In this document: positions 1-6,436 of the stretch, piece by piece
How positions within the stretch are numbered: position 1 is the stretch's first letter
Layout of the letters: every line of letters begins with the position of its first letter
Assembly (NCBI GenBank): GCA_016867655.1
Contig: VGJA01000015.1
Location: 1-10,556, forward strand
Reading direction: 5' to 3'
DNA length: 10,556 bases
DNA from: Candidatus Altarchaeales archaeon
Lineage (GTDB): Archaea > Altiarchaeota > Altiarchaeia > IMC4 > SCGC-AAA252-I15
The notes under the pieces: model-generated
The model's input: only the letters and a program-made list of their open reading frames with translations
The model's database searches: none
Told to the model about the DNA's origin: nothing
Translations under genes and position numbers: made by a program

Positions 1-13
1 CAGCTTGCGTCAT
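1..13 (-). CDS. Possible start of a further leftward gene (5' fragment only)
   Basis: On the minus strand an ATG at 13-11 opens a frame reading M-T-Q-A before the window ends. About 30 bases upstream is a T-rich TATA-like element (minus strand GTTTTTAAGT, 50-41), and there is no Shine-Dalgarno sequence, matching the leaderless pattern of other genes here. Only four codons are visible, so the product is unknown and the gene itself is tentative. Confidence 0.25.
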
Positions 14-40
14 CTTGTATTGTTATTATAACACACCCCA

Positions 41-50
41 ACTTAAAAAC
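41..50 (-). promoter_or_regulatory. T-rich element after the receiver gene: terminator and/or TATA box
   Basis: The minus strand reads GTTTTTAAGT directly after the TAG stop of the receiver-domain gene. A U5 run just past a stop codon can terminate archaeal transcription. The same element also sits about 30 bases before the ATG at 13 and could be its TATA box. The sequence alone does not separate the two roles. Confidence 0.3.
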
Positions 51-53
51 GGG

Positions 54-623
54 CTATTGCATTAGTTTCTCCGGGCGTCTCTTCTGTGTTAACTCTATCA
101 TTTGTTTCACAGTCTTTTGGAAGTCAGATTCGAAGTTCTCGAAGGAGGTCTTTAGTAGGTATTTGTCCGCGCCGATTGAATCCCTCTCTTTCTGTGGGGG
201 GAGTGTTGCGGAAACCATTGCTATTCCAACGCCCCTGTTTGTGGAGTCTACTGCTTTAGCATCCAACTCTATTTTCCTTATTTCCCTCACAACACGGTCG
301 CCCGCGTCCCTGGTGTCCATAGCACGGTCTGTGACGACAGCCGCAATGCTGTCTTTGTTTTTCCTGAAAAGCTGGATTGCACTTTCACTGTCACTTGCAG
401 TCAATATAGTGTATTCTTTCAGCTGGGGGTCTGAATTAATAAAATCGCGGTAAAGGTCCAGGTTATCGAAGTTATCGTCCACAATCAACAACACTGGCTT
501 AGGTCTAGGAGTTCCTTGGAGTACAAGAGTCTGAGATGTAGGCATTGGGGGGATTGCTACAACACCACTTTTGCCAGGCGCCTTTGCAACCATTTGTTGT
601 GCTGGAAACTTCAGTAAGTTCAT
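54..623 (-). CDS. Stand-alone response-regulator receiver (REC) domain protein
   Basis: The 189-residue protein is a single receiver domain (about residues 42-178) behind a flexible Pro/Ala/Val-rich N-terminal extension of about 40 residues. The receiver landmarks are all present: the acidic pair D49-D50 in LLIVDDN, the likely phospho-acceptor D99 in AAVVTD, the switch residue S138 in AMVSAT, and the conserved lysine K158 in YLLK. These are what a receiver needs to bind Mg2+ and accept phosphate from a histidine kinase. There is no output domain, so it would act through protein contacts, like CheY- or Spo0F-type regulators; that is inference. No kinase gene is visible. The ATG start has a TATA-like box about 30 bases upstream and no ribosome binding site, suggesting a leaderless mRNA. 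It is separated from rnp3 by a poly-U terminator and is probably transcribed alone. Confidence 0.85.
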   Translation of the reverse strand: MNLLKFPAQQMVAKAPGKSGVVAIPPMPTSQTLVLQGTPRPKPVLLIVDDNFDNLDLYRDFINSDPQLKEYTILTASDSESAIQLFRKNKDSIAAVVTDRAMDTRDAGDRVVREIRKIELDAKAVDSTNRGVGIAMVSATLPPQKERDSIGADKYLLKTSFENFESDFQKTVKQMIELTQKRRPEKLMQ

Positions 624-641
624 TGTAATACAGTTATGGGC

Positions 642-655
642 AATTTATGCATAAA
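642..655 (-). promoter_or_regulatory. TATA-like promoter of the receiver-domain gene
   Basis: The minus strand reads TTTATGCATAAATT at about -32 to -19 from the ATG at 623. With no Shine-Dalgarno before the ATG, transcription probably starts at or close to the start codon. It abuts the poly-U tract ending the preceding operon. Confidence 0.45.
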
Positions 656-668
656 AAAACAAAAAAAA
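653..668 (-). terminator. Poly-U terminator downstream of rnp3
   Basis: Immediately after the TAG stop of rnp3 (669-671) the minus strand carries eight T, one G and seven T. Oligo-U tracts are the usual intrinsic termination signal of archaeal RNA polymerase, with no hairpin needed. It marks the end of the metG-to-rnp3 cluster. Confidence 0.7.
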
Positions 669-1409
669 CTAGTACCAGCCGTATTTCCTCTTCTGCTGTG
701 GCTTCTGCCCGCCCCAGTCTGATACTTCCAAGCCTTTCATTAACACGTTTGGATTGTTCCTAAGCCTCATTTTTTCCACAACCTGCGCAGGATAGTCTGA
801 AACAATTTTTGCTGCCAGATGCTGTGGAATCCCGAGGAGGGAGTGTATCGCTTTGAAATCTTGCGGGCTTTTCAAACCCAGCTTGCCTGAAGCGCAGGAG
901 CATAACACTACTGGCACTTTGTATTTCAAAGCCAGTTTCACGTTTTGCATTATTCTGCCTGCAATCAAGGTTGAAGTCCTTCCATAAGAGTTTAAAAGCC
1001 TGGAAAAATCTAAGCCCAAGGCGACGCCGTTTTCAGCCATGAGGGAGGCTAAAACATGGTCTAAACCAGCTTTCTTAAAGTCTATGGCGTCCTTTTCCTG
1101 GTTTAATTCCGGATGCAGTAGTATGTCCACTTCACAGCATTCCGACGCCTGGCGGTTTACTTCTTCATTCCCGCCGTTGACGAGAACAAGGTCTGCGAAA
1201 TCTAAAGCCAGCCGGGCTTTCTTTTCAACGTCGTTTGAAACTATCGCTCCAAGGTAGACTTCCATGCCGTTGACTTCGTCTGGAAGCTTCATGCTCCTGG
1301 CTTTCTCAAAATCCTTGGCAACGCAGATGCCACTCCAACCCAAGCTTGCAGACTGGCTTAATACGCTTGGGTCATCAGTTAACAGGCAGAGGTCGTAGCA
1401 TGGCTTCAT
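669..1409 (-). CDS. rnp3: RNase P protein component 3 (Rpp30/p30 family)
   Basis: This 246-residue protein matches the archaeal Rpp30 family, a PHP-like TIM-barrel subunit of the RNase P ribonucleoprotein that removes 5' leaders from precursor tRNAs. Rpp30 partners Pop5 to activate the catalytic RNA. Recognisable blocks are DLVLVNGG (73-80), VDILLHPE (94-101), NGVALGLDFSRLL (127-139) and a block around 167-194 containing VVLCSCASGKLGLKSPQDF and LLGI, with the usual internal helices between. Length is normal for the archaeal form. The C-terminus is a short basic tail (residues 236-246). It is last in the leftward cluster, 17 bases behind the COG1325 gene, and is followed by a strong U-tract. 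No Shine-Dalgarno sequence is seen, so it is probably translated as part of the operon mRNA. Other RNase P protein genes are not in the window. Confidence 0.92.
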   Translation of the reverse strand: MKPCYDLCLLTDDPSVLSQSASLGWSGICVAKDFEKARSMKLPDEVNGMEVYLGAIVSNDVEKKARLALDFADLVLVNGGNEEVNRQASECCEVDILLHPELNQEKDAIDFKKAGLDHVLASLMAENGVALGLDFSRLLNSYGRTSTLIAGRIMQNVKLALKYKVPVVLCSCASGKLGLKSPQDFKAIHSLLGIPQHLAAKIVSDYPAQVVEKMRLRNNPNVLMKGLEVSDWGGQKPQQKRKYGWY

Positions 1410-1426
1410 TTTGGTAAATTCTGGTT

Positions 1427-1870
1427 TTACTCTAAATTAAAAAGCTCTCTGGCTATTTCCAAGGTGTTTTCCCTTTTTTTTGGAAAGCAAGCCAGCTTTA
1501 TCTTAACGTGAACTGCGTCCCGGGTTTTTATTGAAAGCCTGCCTTCACTCAAAGCCTTTTTGTCCAGCCTTAAGTAGAGGTTGCAGTCGTCGTCCACCCT
1601 CAAATCCAAGGTTTTTTTCAGCTCAGCCAAGTCTTCCTCGCTTAAGCCTGAAACAATCCTGGCCAAGAGTTCTTTCACCTGGCTTTGCTTTGACGCAAAC
1701 GCAGTGAGAACGCAAAGGGGTTTTGTGAACACGCCGCCTTCAGCCTCGGGCTCCAACTCCTCCTCTTTTACTTCAACCTCCTTTGGGAGAATTTGTTTGA
1801 AAGCATGCATGCCTTCCTCCAAAGCTTCGGGACTGTAGAACGCCCTCAACTGTATGTTATGGACCTTCAT
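1427..1870 (-). CDS. COG1325-type RNA-binding protein (exosome subunit-like)
   Basis: The 147-residue protein resembles the archaeal COG1325 family (annotated as exosome subunit or RNA-binding protein, formerly DUF54). The strongest match is residues 97-131, with LYLRLDKKALSEGRL followed by DAVHVKIKLACFP, the family's conserved alternating beta-strand region. The N-terminal part (1-75) holds VHNIQLRAFYS and VLTAFASKQSQV, with an acidic stretch at 33-44. Members are linked by gene context to the exosome and RNase P; a precise biochemical role is not established, so function is inferred from family and context. Its ATG overlaps the stop of the upstream flavoprotein gene in an ATGA, indicating translational coupling, and rnp3 follows after 17 bases. 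The pairing of COG1325 with Rpp30 is a known archaeal arrangement and supports both calls. Confidence 0.82.
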   Translation of the reverse strand: MKVHNIQLRAFYSPEALEEGMHAFKQILPKEVEVKEEELEPEAEGGVFTKPLCVLTAFASKQSQVKELLARIVSGLSEEDLAELKKTLDLRVDDDCNLYLRLDKKALSEGRLSIKTRDAVHVKIKLACFPKKRENTLEIARELFNLE

Positions 1871-2931
1871 CTTCGAGCTAAAAGGGTTTTCCTTAATGTT
1901 TGAATAGCTAGGGGATACACCAACTTCTTTGAGGCGGAAGGCAAGTAATGCTTGCGCAGCTCTTTTTTTGCATCAAGTCTGCTTATTTTTTTCGCAATAA
2001 GTTCATAGCCTCTGTCGCCAAGCCTTTCAAACAAAAACCGGTTTACAATAGAAGTATGTTGCATGGGCATTATTTCACACTCAACCAGGCTGCGGTAGTC
2101 CCTTTTTTCTGCAATACTTTTCGCTGCAAGGTATCCTGAAAGCATCGCATATTTCATGCCGAAGCCAAACAGCACATCCTGGAATCCAGCAGCCTCGCCA
2201 ATGTAAAGCCTGCCGTCTTTTACAACCGGGTTCAGGCTGAATGAGCCGTAACCGCCGAACCTCTTCGGGTTTTTCATTTCAAATTTGAATTCACCTTCAA
2301 AAGCATGCAAGGCCTTTTCCAAGTAGACGTTTCCGTTATCCAAGTTTCTGAACAACACGGCTGCAAGAGTTGCCTTGTTGTCTGCAACAAGCAGGTAGGC
2401 ATACCCCTTCGGGGCAATCTTGTCGCAGAACAAAATGTTGAAAGAATCCTCCATGGTTGTTTCAAAGGTGATTCCAACCGCTATTGCCCCCAGCCTTCTG
2501 GGATCCGGGCCTGCTGCGATGATATCGCATTCTTCTTCCCTGGCCTTTGAATTGTATTTTATTTCAACCCCACAGTCCATCGCCTGGTCTCTAAGCCCAT
2601 AATCCAGTGAACCCTCTAGACTGCCTCTTTTAACAAGATGGAAGAACGGTTTTTCGTTTGAAATCCTGACACACTTCATGGAGGGCGGATACACCCTAAC
2701 TGTATTCCCCTCCTTGCAGTAAAAATTTTTTTTAACGCCGACTTTTCTGAGAAACTCCATGCTGTCTGAAGTCCAATCCTCCAATCCCTGGAAGTCGCCG
2801 CTGAATCTGGAGCCAACACCACTGGCTTTCTCGTGGACAACAACATTGAAACCACGTTCGGCCAGATTTAATGCAGCAGTCAAACCAGAAACCCCGGCGC
2901 CTAGAATGTTGACTGCATGTTTTTTGTCCAT
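1867..2931 (-). CDS. FAD-dependent oxidoreductase, geranylgeranyl reductase-like family
   Basis: The 354-residue flavoprotein starts with a Rossmann dinucleotide fold: VNILGAGVSG (7-16) with the GxGxxG loop, and an acidic residue E34 at the end of strand 2 for the FAD ribose. A second FAD motif is IGEAAG (244-249), followed by GFGMKYAMLSGYLAA (256-270). The middle block APKGYAYLLVADN (173-185) resembles the substrate-domain strand of geranylgeranyl reductases. That family reduces isoprenoid double bonds, in archaea those of membrane lipids. The protein is somewhat shorter than typical members, so the substrate is uncertain; a more general flavoprotein dehydrogenase role is possible. The gene lies 18 bases after metG and overlaps the next gene by ATGA, so it is co-transcribed with RNA-related genes, which does not explain its role. 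A purine-rich AAGGGAG directly abuts the ATG, too close for an ideal ribosome binding site. Confidence 0.75.
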   Translation of the reverse strand: MDKKHAVNILGAGVSGLTAALNLAERGFNVVVHEKASGVGSRFSGDFQGLEDWTSDSMEFLRKVGVKKNFYCKEGNTVRVYPPSMKCVRISNEKPFFHLVKRGSLEGSLDYGLRDQAMDCGVEIKYNSKAREEECDIIAAGPDPRRLGAIAVGITFETTMEDSFNILFCDKIAPKGYAYLLVADNKATLAAVLFRNLDNGNVYLEKALHAFEGEFKFEMKNPKRFGGYGSFSLNPVVKDGRLYIGEAAGFQDVLFGFGMKYAMLSGYLAAKSIAEKRDYRSLVECEIMPMQHTSIVNRFLFERLGDRGYELIAKKISRLDAKKELRKHYLPSASKKLVYPLAIQTLRKTLLARR

Positions 2932-2949
2932 CTCCCTTGCGTAACGACT

Positions 2950-4980
2950 TTACAGTATTTTAGCGCCCGGCTTAGTGTTTTTGTCTGTGGTCAATAATAC
3001 TGGGCTTCCGTCTTCGTCTGCAGCAAGCAGCATGCCCTGGCTTTCAACACCCCTTATTTTCGCAGGCTTAAGGTTGGCTATCACAATAATCCTTCTTCCA
3101 GGCAGGCTTTCCATCGGGTAGTTCCTTATTCCGCCGACCAGCTGTCTCGTTCCCAAGGGGCCTAAGTCAACCTGCAACACCAGAAGCTTGTCTGCATTTG
3201 GATGCTGCTTGACTTCCTTTATCAAACCAACCCTCAAGTCCATTTTCTTGAACTCCTCATAGTCTATTTCAGGCATGTTTTTCACCTCACTGGCTTCAGT
3301 CTTCTTTTTGCTTAAAAACTTTTTTTCAAATTCCTTCACTTTGTCGTCTTCCATCTTAACGTAAAGAGTCGCAATCTTGTTTATCTTGTGGCCGGCTTCC
3401 AATGCAAGCACGCCGGAATTCTCCCATTTTTGCTCGTGAACGCTTCCCTCAAGATTCAGCATGCTCCAAGTTTTTTCTGCAGAGAAAGGCAGGAAGGGAG
3501 CCATCGCGATTGCTAGATTTCTCGCCAGGTTTGCGCACAAAAACAAAGTATTGTTGTTTTCCTTCTTCCAAGGCTCCTTATTCTGGAAGTAAATGTTGCC
3601 CTGCTGCGCGACGCCAATCAATGACGCCAAGGCTGAAGACATCCTGAATTTTTCAATAGGATTGCCAACTGATTCAGGAATTTTCTTTAAGACTTCAACA
3701 AGCTTTTCATCTTCAGCGTCAAACTTTCCAGGCTTCGGAACAATACCGCCATTCTTCTCTTGTATGAAAGTGAGCACACGGTTTATGAAATTGCCAAGAG
3801 TGCCAATCAGCTCGCTGTTCACTTTGTTCTGCATTTCAGAAAGCGAGAAATCAGAGTCGTGGCTTTCTGGAGCCGTGCTAATCAAGTAATAGCGCAAGGG
3901 ATCAGCTCCCAAGCCGTCTATGGCATCCTGAAGCCACAACACCCAGCCTCTGGAAGTGCTCATTTTCTCGCCCTCCAGATTCAAAAATTCGTTGCTAGCC
4001 ACCTGCCAAGGCAGGTTAAATTCGCCCTGCGCCATCAACACCGCAGGCCATATAACAATGTGGAAGGGAATGTTGTCTTTACCTATGAAATGCACTACTC
4101 TGCTGTCCTTGCTCGCCCAAAACTTCTTCCACTCGTCAGGCCTGCCCTGCTTTTCAGCCCACTCCATGGTGGAAGAAATGTAGCCTATGGGAGCGTCAAA
4201 CCAGACATACAAGACTTTGCCTTCAGCACCCTTCAAAGGCACTGGAATGCCCCAACTTATGTCCCTTGTTATCGCCCTATCCTGCAATCCTTCCTTAATC
4301 CAACCTAAAGCAAAATTCCTGGCGTTTGAAGGCAAGTTCCCGCTAATCTCCCTCTCGCTATTGCCGTTAATCCAGTCTGCAAGAGGCTGCTCAAACGAAC
4401 TCAATTTGAAAAACCAATGCTTCGTAGCCTTCTGCTCAGGCCTATTACGGCAGATGGAGCAGTAGGGTTCAATCAACTCGTGAGGCTCCAACTGCTTTCC
4501 GCACTTTTCGCACTGGTCCCCCCTCTGATCTTTAGCCTCGCACTTAGGGCAAACGCCTTTCACATACCTGTCCGGAAGAAAACGCTTGCATTGGCTGCAG
4601 TAAGGCCTTTCAACAGTCTTCTCGTAAATAAAGCCCTTCTCAAGAATCTTAAGAAAGAAATCCTGAGAAAGCTTGTAATGAATTTTCTTTGTCGTCCGGG
4701 AAAAGTTGTCAAACTTAACTCCCAAATCGGTGAAAGACTTCACCATTATGGCGTGATACTTGTCAACCACCTGCTGCGGAGTAATCCCTTCCTTGTCTGC
4801 AGTGACTGAAATCGGCGTTCCATGCTCGTCACTGCCGCAAATGTAAAGCACGTCCTCTCCCCTGAGCCTCAAAAAACGGCAGTAAACGTCAGCCGGAATG
4901 TAGGCTCCAATAGCGTGGCCGACATGCAGTGGACCGTTGGCGTAAGGCAGTGCCGCAGTAACCAAATATCTCCCTGGCAT
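2950..4980 (-). CDS. metG: Methionyl-tRNA synthetase with fused C-terminal tRNA-binding domain
   Basis: This class I synthetase charges tRNA-Met. From the ATG at 4980 the protein has 676 residues. Visible elements are the HIGH motif as HVGH (19-22), two zinc knuckles with eight cysteines (C128, C131, C144, C147, C157, C160, C174, C177), and KMSTS (339-343) as the KMSKS loop. The anticodon-binding helical domain spans about 370-540. Residues 570-676 are an EMAPII/Trbp111-like OB-fold with MDLRVGLIKEV, HPNADKLLVLQVDLG and GIRNYP, which adds tRNA affinity. In several archaea this domain is a separate protein; here it is fused. An in-frame TTG 24 bases upstream gives eight extra residues, but the family begins at GRYLVTAALPYANG and the ATG is correctly spaced from a TATA-like box, so 4980 is preferred. 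It is first in the metG-to-rnp3 cluster and divergent from the UPF0147 gene. Confidence 0.95.
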   Translation of the reverse strand: MPGRYLVTAALPYANGPLHVGHAIGAYIPADVYCRFLRLRGEDVLYICGSDEHGTPISVTADKEGITPQQVVDKYHAIMVKSFTDLGVKFDNFSRTTKKIHYKLSQDFFLKILEKGFIYEKTVERPYCSQCKRFLPDRYVKGVCPKCEAKDQRGDQCEKCGKQLEPHELIEPYCSICRNRPEQKATKHWFFKLSSFEQPLADWINGNSEREISGNLPSNARNFALGWIKEGLQDRAITRDISWGIPVPLKGAEGKVLYVWFDAPIGYISSTMEWAEKQGRPDEWKKFWASKDSRVVHFIGKDNIPFHIVIWPAVLMAQGEFNLPWQVASNEFLNLEGEKMSTSRGWVLWLQDAIDGLGADPLRYYLISTAPESHDSDFSLSEMQNKVNSELIGTLGNFINRVLTFIQEKNGGIVPKPGKFDAEDEKLVEVLKKIPESVGNPIEKFRMSSALASLIGVAQQGNIYFQNKEPWKKENNNTLFLCANLARNLAIAMAPFLPFSAEKTWSMLNLEGSVHEQKWENSGVLALEAGHKINKIATLYVKMEDDKVKEFEKKFLSKKKTEASEVKNMPEIDYEEFKKMDLRVGLIKEVKQHPNADKLLVLQVDLGPLGTRQLVGGIRNYPMESLPGRRIIVIANLKPAKIRGVESQGMLLAADEDGSPVLLTTDKNTKPGAKIL

Positions 4981-5003
4981 GCTATCATATAGGTATGGGG
5001 GCA

Positions 5004-5013
5004 ATAAAAAAAG
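5004..5013 (-). promoter_or_regulatory. TATA-like promoter of metG and its operon
   Basis: The minus strand reads CTTTTTTTAT, about 24-33 bases before the metG ATG at 4980, with no Shine-Dalgarno between. The spacing fits a leaderless transcript and supports the ATG over the upstream TTG. It forms one half of a divergent promoter region with the UPF0147 promoter. Confidence 0.5.
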
Positions 5014-5064
5014 CTTGCCTGCGGCTTTATTACTAACGAGTTGAGTTTTTTAATACTGAACTTC

Positions 5065-5073
5065 CTATATAGA
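5065..5073 (+). promoter_or_regulatory. TATA box of the UPF0147 gene
   Basis: CTATATAGA at 5065-5073 is a good archaeal TATA box, 27-35 bases upstream of the ATG at 5100. A second AT-rich element, TTTTTTAATA, lies at 5046-5055. The short distance to the ATG suggests little or no 5' untranslated leader. Confidence 0.55.
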
Positions 5074-5099
5074 TAGAACTTCTGCATGGACAGGGCAAA

Positions 5100-5348
5100 A
5101 TGGATGTTGATGTGCTTTCAAGCAGGCTGGATGAGGCGATTAAGGACCCGGCAATACCGAAGAGAGTGAAGGTTATTCTGGAGAAAGTCAAAGTTGAAGT
5201 CAGGGACAAGAAGAAGGATGCTGACATAAGTTTGACTACTGCGATTTACGAGCTGGACGAGATTGTCAATGACGTTAACATTCCCATGCACTCTAAGACG
5301 GTGATTTGGGATTTGATCGGCAGTTTGGAGTCTTTGAAAGGCTCTTAG
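5100..5348 (+). CDS. UPF0147 family protein
   Basis: The 82-residue, charged, probably all-helical protein matches the archaeal UPF0147 family (COG1698), whose function is unknown. It has no signal peptide or membrane segment, so it is presumably cytoplasmic. It contains two copies of a short pattern, LDExxxDxxIPxxxK: L10-K24 (LDEAIKDPAIPKRVK) and L52-K66 (LDEIVNDVNIPMHSK). This implies two similar helical halves 42 residues apart, joined by a lysine-rich linker (residues 36-39). An out-of-frame ATG at 5086 was passed over; the frame from 5100 fits the family. The gene stands between divergent metG and downstream tyrS. The 35-base gap to tyrS holds a T-rich element that could end this transcript or start the next. 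Gene context suggests a link with translation, but that is only an inference. Confidence 0.85.
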   Translation: MDVDVLSSRLDEAIKDPAIPKRVKVILEKVKVEVRDKKKDADISLTTAIYELDEIVNDVNIPMHSKTVIWDLIGSLESLKGS

Positions 5349-5350
5349 AG

Positions 5351-5360
5351 TTTTTATTTG
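5351..5360 (+). promoter_or_regulatory. T-rich element between UPF0147 gene and tyrS: promoter and/or terminator
   Basis: TTTTTATTTG begins two bases after the UPF0147 stop and lies 24-33 bases before the tyrS ATG at 5384. The position fits a TATA box for a leaderless tyrS mRNA. The U5 run could also weakly terminate the upstream transcript. Confidence 0.4.
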
Positions 5361-5383
5361 CTTTAAACGCATTCTTTACTGAA

Positions 5384-6358
5384 ATGACGGATTTAGTCAA
5401 GAGGAATCTGGCCGAGATTGTGACTGAAGAAGAACTGGACGAGCTTCTGAAAGCGAACAAGCATGCGGTCACTTACTGCGGCTATGAGACTTCCGGGCCT
5501 GTGCACATTGGCACTCTTGTTGCTGTGAACAAGCAGATTGATTTCATGAAGGCCGGTTTGAAGGTGAAGGTTTTGTTTGCCGACGTTCACACTAGACTCA
5601 ATAGGAAGGGCAGTGAAGAGTGGATTGAAGACATGATTGAATACTGGCGTGAATGTTTTATTGGAGCTGGCTTGAAGGCTGAGTTTTTGATTGGAAGCCA
5701 GTTCCAGTTTGAAAAGAAATACATAAAGGACGTCTTCGAATTGGGCTTGAATTCCACTTTAAACCGGGCTTTAAGGAGCATGCAGGAGGTTGCAAGAGAC
5801 GTTGAGAACGCTCATGTCTCGCAGATTATTTACCCTTTGATGCAGGCTGTTGACATAAAGGCTTTGAAGGTTGACATCGCTCACGGGGGAATGGAACAGA
5901 GGAAGATTCACATGCTGGCAAGAGAAACACTGCCTTCAATAGGATTTAAGGCGCCGGTGTGCGTTCACAACCCATTGCTGTGCTCTCTCCAGGGGCCTCA
6001 GGTGAAGATGTCCAGCAGCAAGCCTGAAACAATGATTTCACTGGACGAAACTCCGGATTCCATCAGAAAGAAGGTTAATGGAGCGTATTGCCCGCAGGAG
6101 AAGGAAGGCAACCCGATTCTTGAGATTTCAAAACTGCTGTTGTTCCCGGCTTTGAACAGCATTGAAGTCAAGCGTCCTGAAAAATTCGGCGGGGATGTAA
6201 AATACGAATCATTCGAAAAACTGGAAGAAGACTACCTGAACAAGAAATTGCATCCAGCAGACTTGAAGAAAACGGTTGCTGAAAGTCTGGTTGAAATGTT
6301 AGAACCAGTCAGAAGTCATCTGGAAAAGAAAGGTATTGAATACAAAAAAGCCTATTGA
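5384..6358 (+). CDS. tyrS: Tyrosyl-tRNA synthetase, archaeal type
   Basis: From the ATG at 5384 this is a 324-residue class I synthetase that closely follows the Methanocaldococcus jannaschii enzyme in layout and length. Tyrosine-pocket residues align with an offset of one: Y31, Y150, Q154, D157 and Q172 (equivalent to Y32, Y151, Q155, D158, Q173). The KMSKS loop is KMSSSK (208-213). The compact C-terminal domain contains RPEKFGG (264-270) and LHPADLKK (289-296), where the archaeal enzyme reads the anticodon. The HIGH motif is HIGT (41-44), with Thr replacing the last His. The frame stays open up to 5306, overlapping the UPF0147 gene, but those 26 residues have no family similarity, and MTDLVKRN is the expected N-terminus. 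A T-rich box sits about 30 bases upstream with no ribosome binding site. It converges with the Cys-repeat gene. Confidence 0.95.
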   Translation: MTDLVKRNLAEIVTEEELDELLKANKHAVTYCGYETSGPVHIGTLVAVNKQIDFMKAGLKVKVLFADVHTRLNRKGSEEWIEDMIEYWRECFIGAGLKAEFLIGSQFQFEKKYIKDVFELGLNSTLNRALRSMQEVARDVENAHVSQIIYPLMQAVDIKALKVDIAHGGMEQRKIHMLARETLPSIGFKAPVCVHNPLLCSLQGPQVKMSSSKPETMISLDETPDSIRKKVNGAYCPQEKEGNPILEISKLLLFPALNSIEVKRPEKFGGDVKYESFEKLEEDYLNKKLHPADLKKTVAESLVEMLEPVRSHLEKKGIEYKKAY

Positions 6359-6389
6359 AATTTGAAAGGAGAAGGAAGTCTGGATGTAG

Positions 6390-6428
6390 AAAACCTGAAA
6401 ACCCGAGAACAAAACCACAAAAACAAAA
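6390..6428 (-). terminator. Multi-U terminator of the Cys-repeat gene
   Basis: Within 45 bases after the TAA stop (6435-6437) the minus strand carries five runs of four or five T separated by short GC-containing spacers. Such clustered U-runs terminate archaeal transcription efficiently. Confidence 0.5.
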
Positions 6429-6431
6429 CCG

Positions 6432-6436
6432 TTTTT
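6432..6436 (+). terminator. Weak U5 terminator downstream of tyrS
   Basis: The plus strand after the tyrS stop is purine-rich until a T5 run about 75 bases downstream. It overlaps the 3' end of the converging Cys-repeat gene, so the two transcripts may overlap slightly. A single short run makes this a weak call. Confidence 0.25.

Noticed and set aside
163..453. Plus-strand 96-residue open frame opposite the receiver gene
   Set aside because: Antisense to the receiver domain, whose phospho-acceptor and switch residues show which strand codes.
3760..4308. Plus-strand 182-residue open frame opposite metG
   Set aside because: It lies entirely antisense to conserved synthetase sequence, has no family likeness and no promoter or start signal of its own.
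4981..5004. TTG start for metG eight codons upstream of the ATG
   Set aside because: The extra residues are not part of the family N-terminus, and the T-rich promoter box would then almost touch the start.
4981..5099. tRNA or small RNA gene in the divergent spacer
   Set aside because: No cloverleaf, CCA-proximal stem or conserved TPsiC-like box could be found; promoter elements explain the spacer.
5306..5383. Extended N-terminus for tyrS starting inside the UPF0147 gene
   Set aside because: The 26 extra residues do not match archaeal TyrRS and overlap another gene; the ATG at 5384 gives the expected N-terminus and promoter spacing.
5384..6358. Tryptophanyl- or class I lysyl-tRNA synthetase because of the HIGT motif
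   Set aside because: The tyrosine-specific pocket (Y31, Y150, Q154, D157, Q172) and close overall likeness to archaeal TyrRS settle the assignment.
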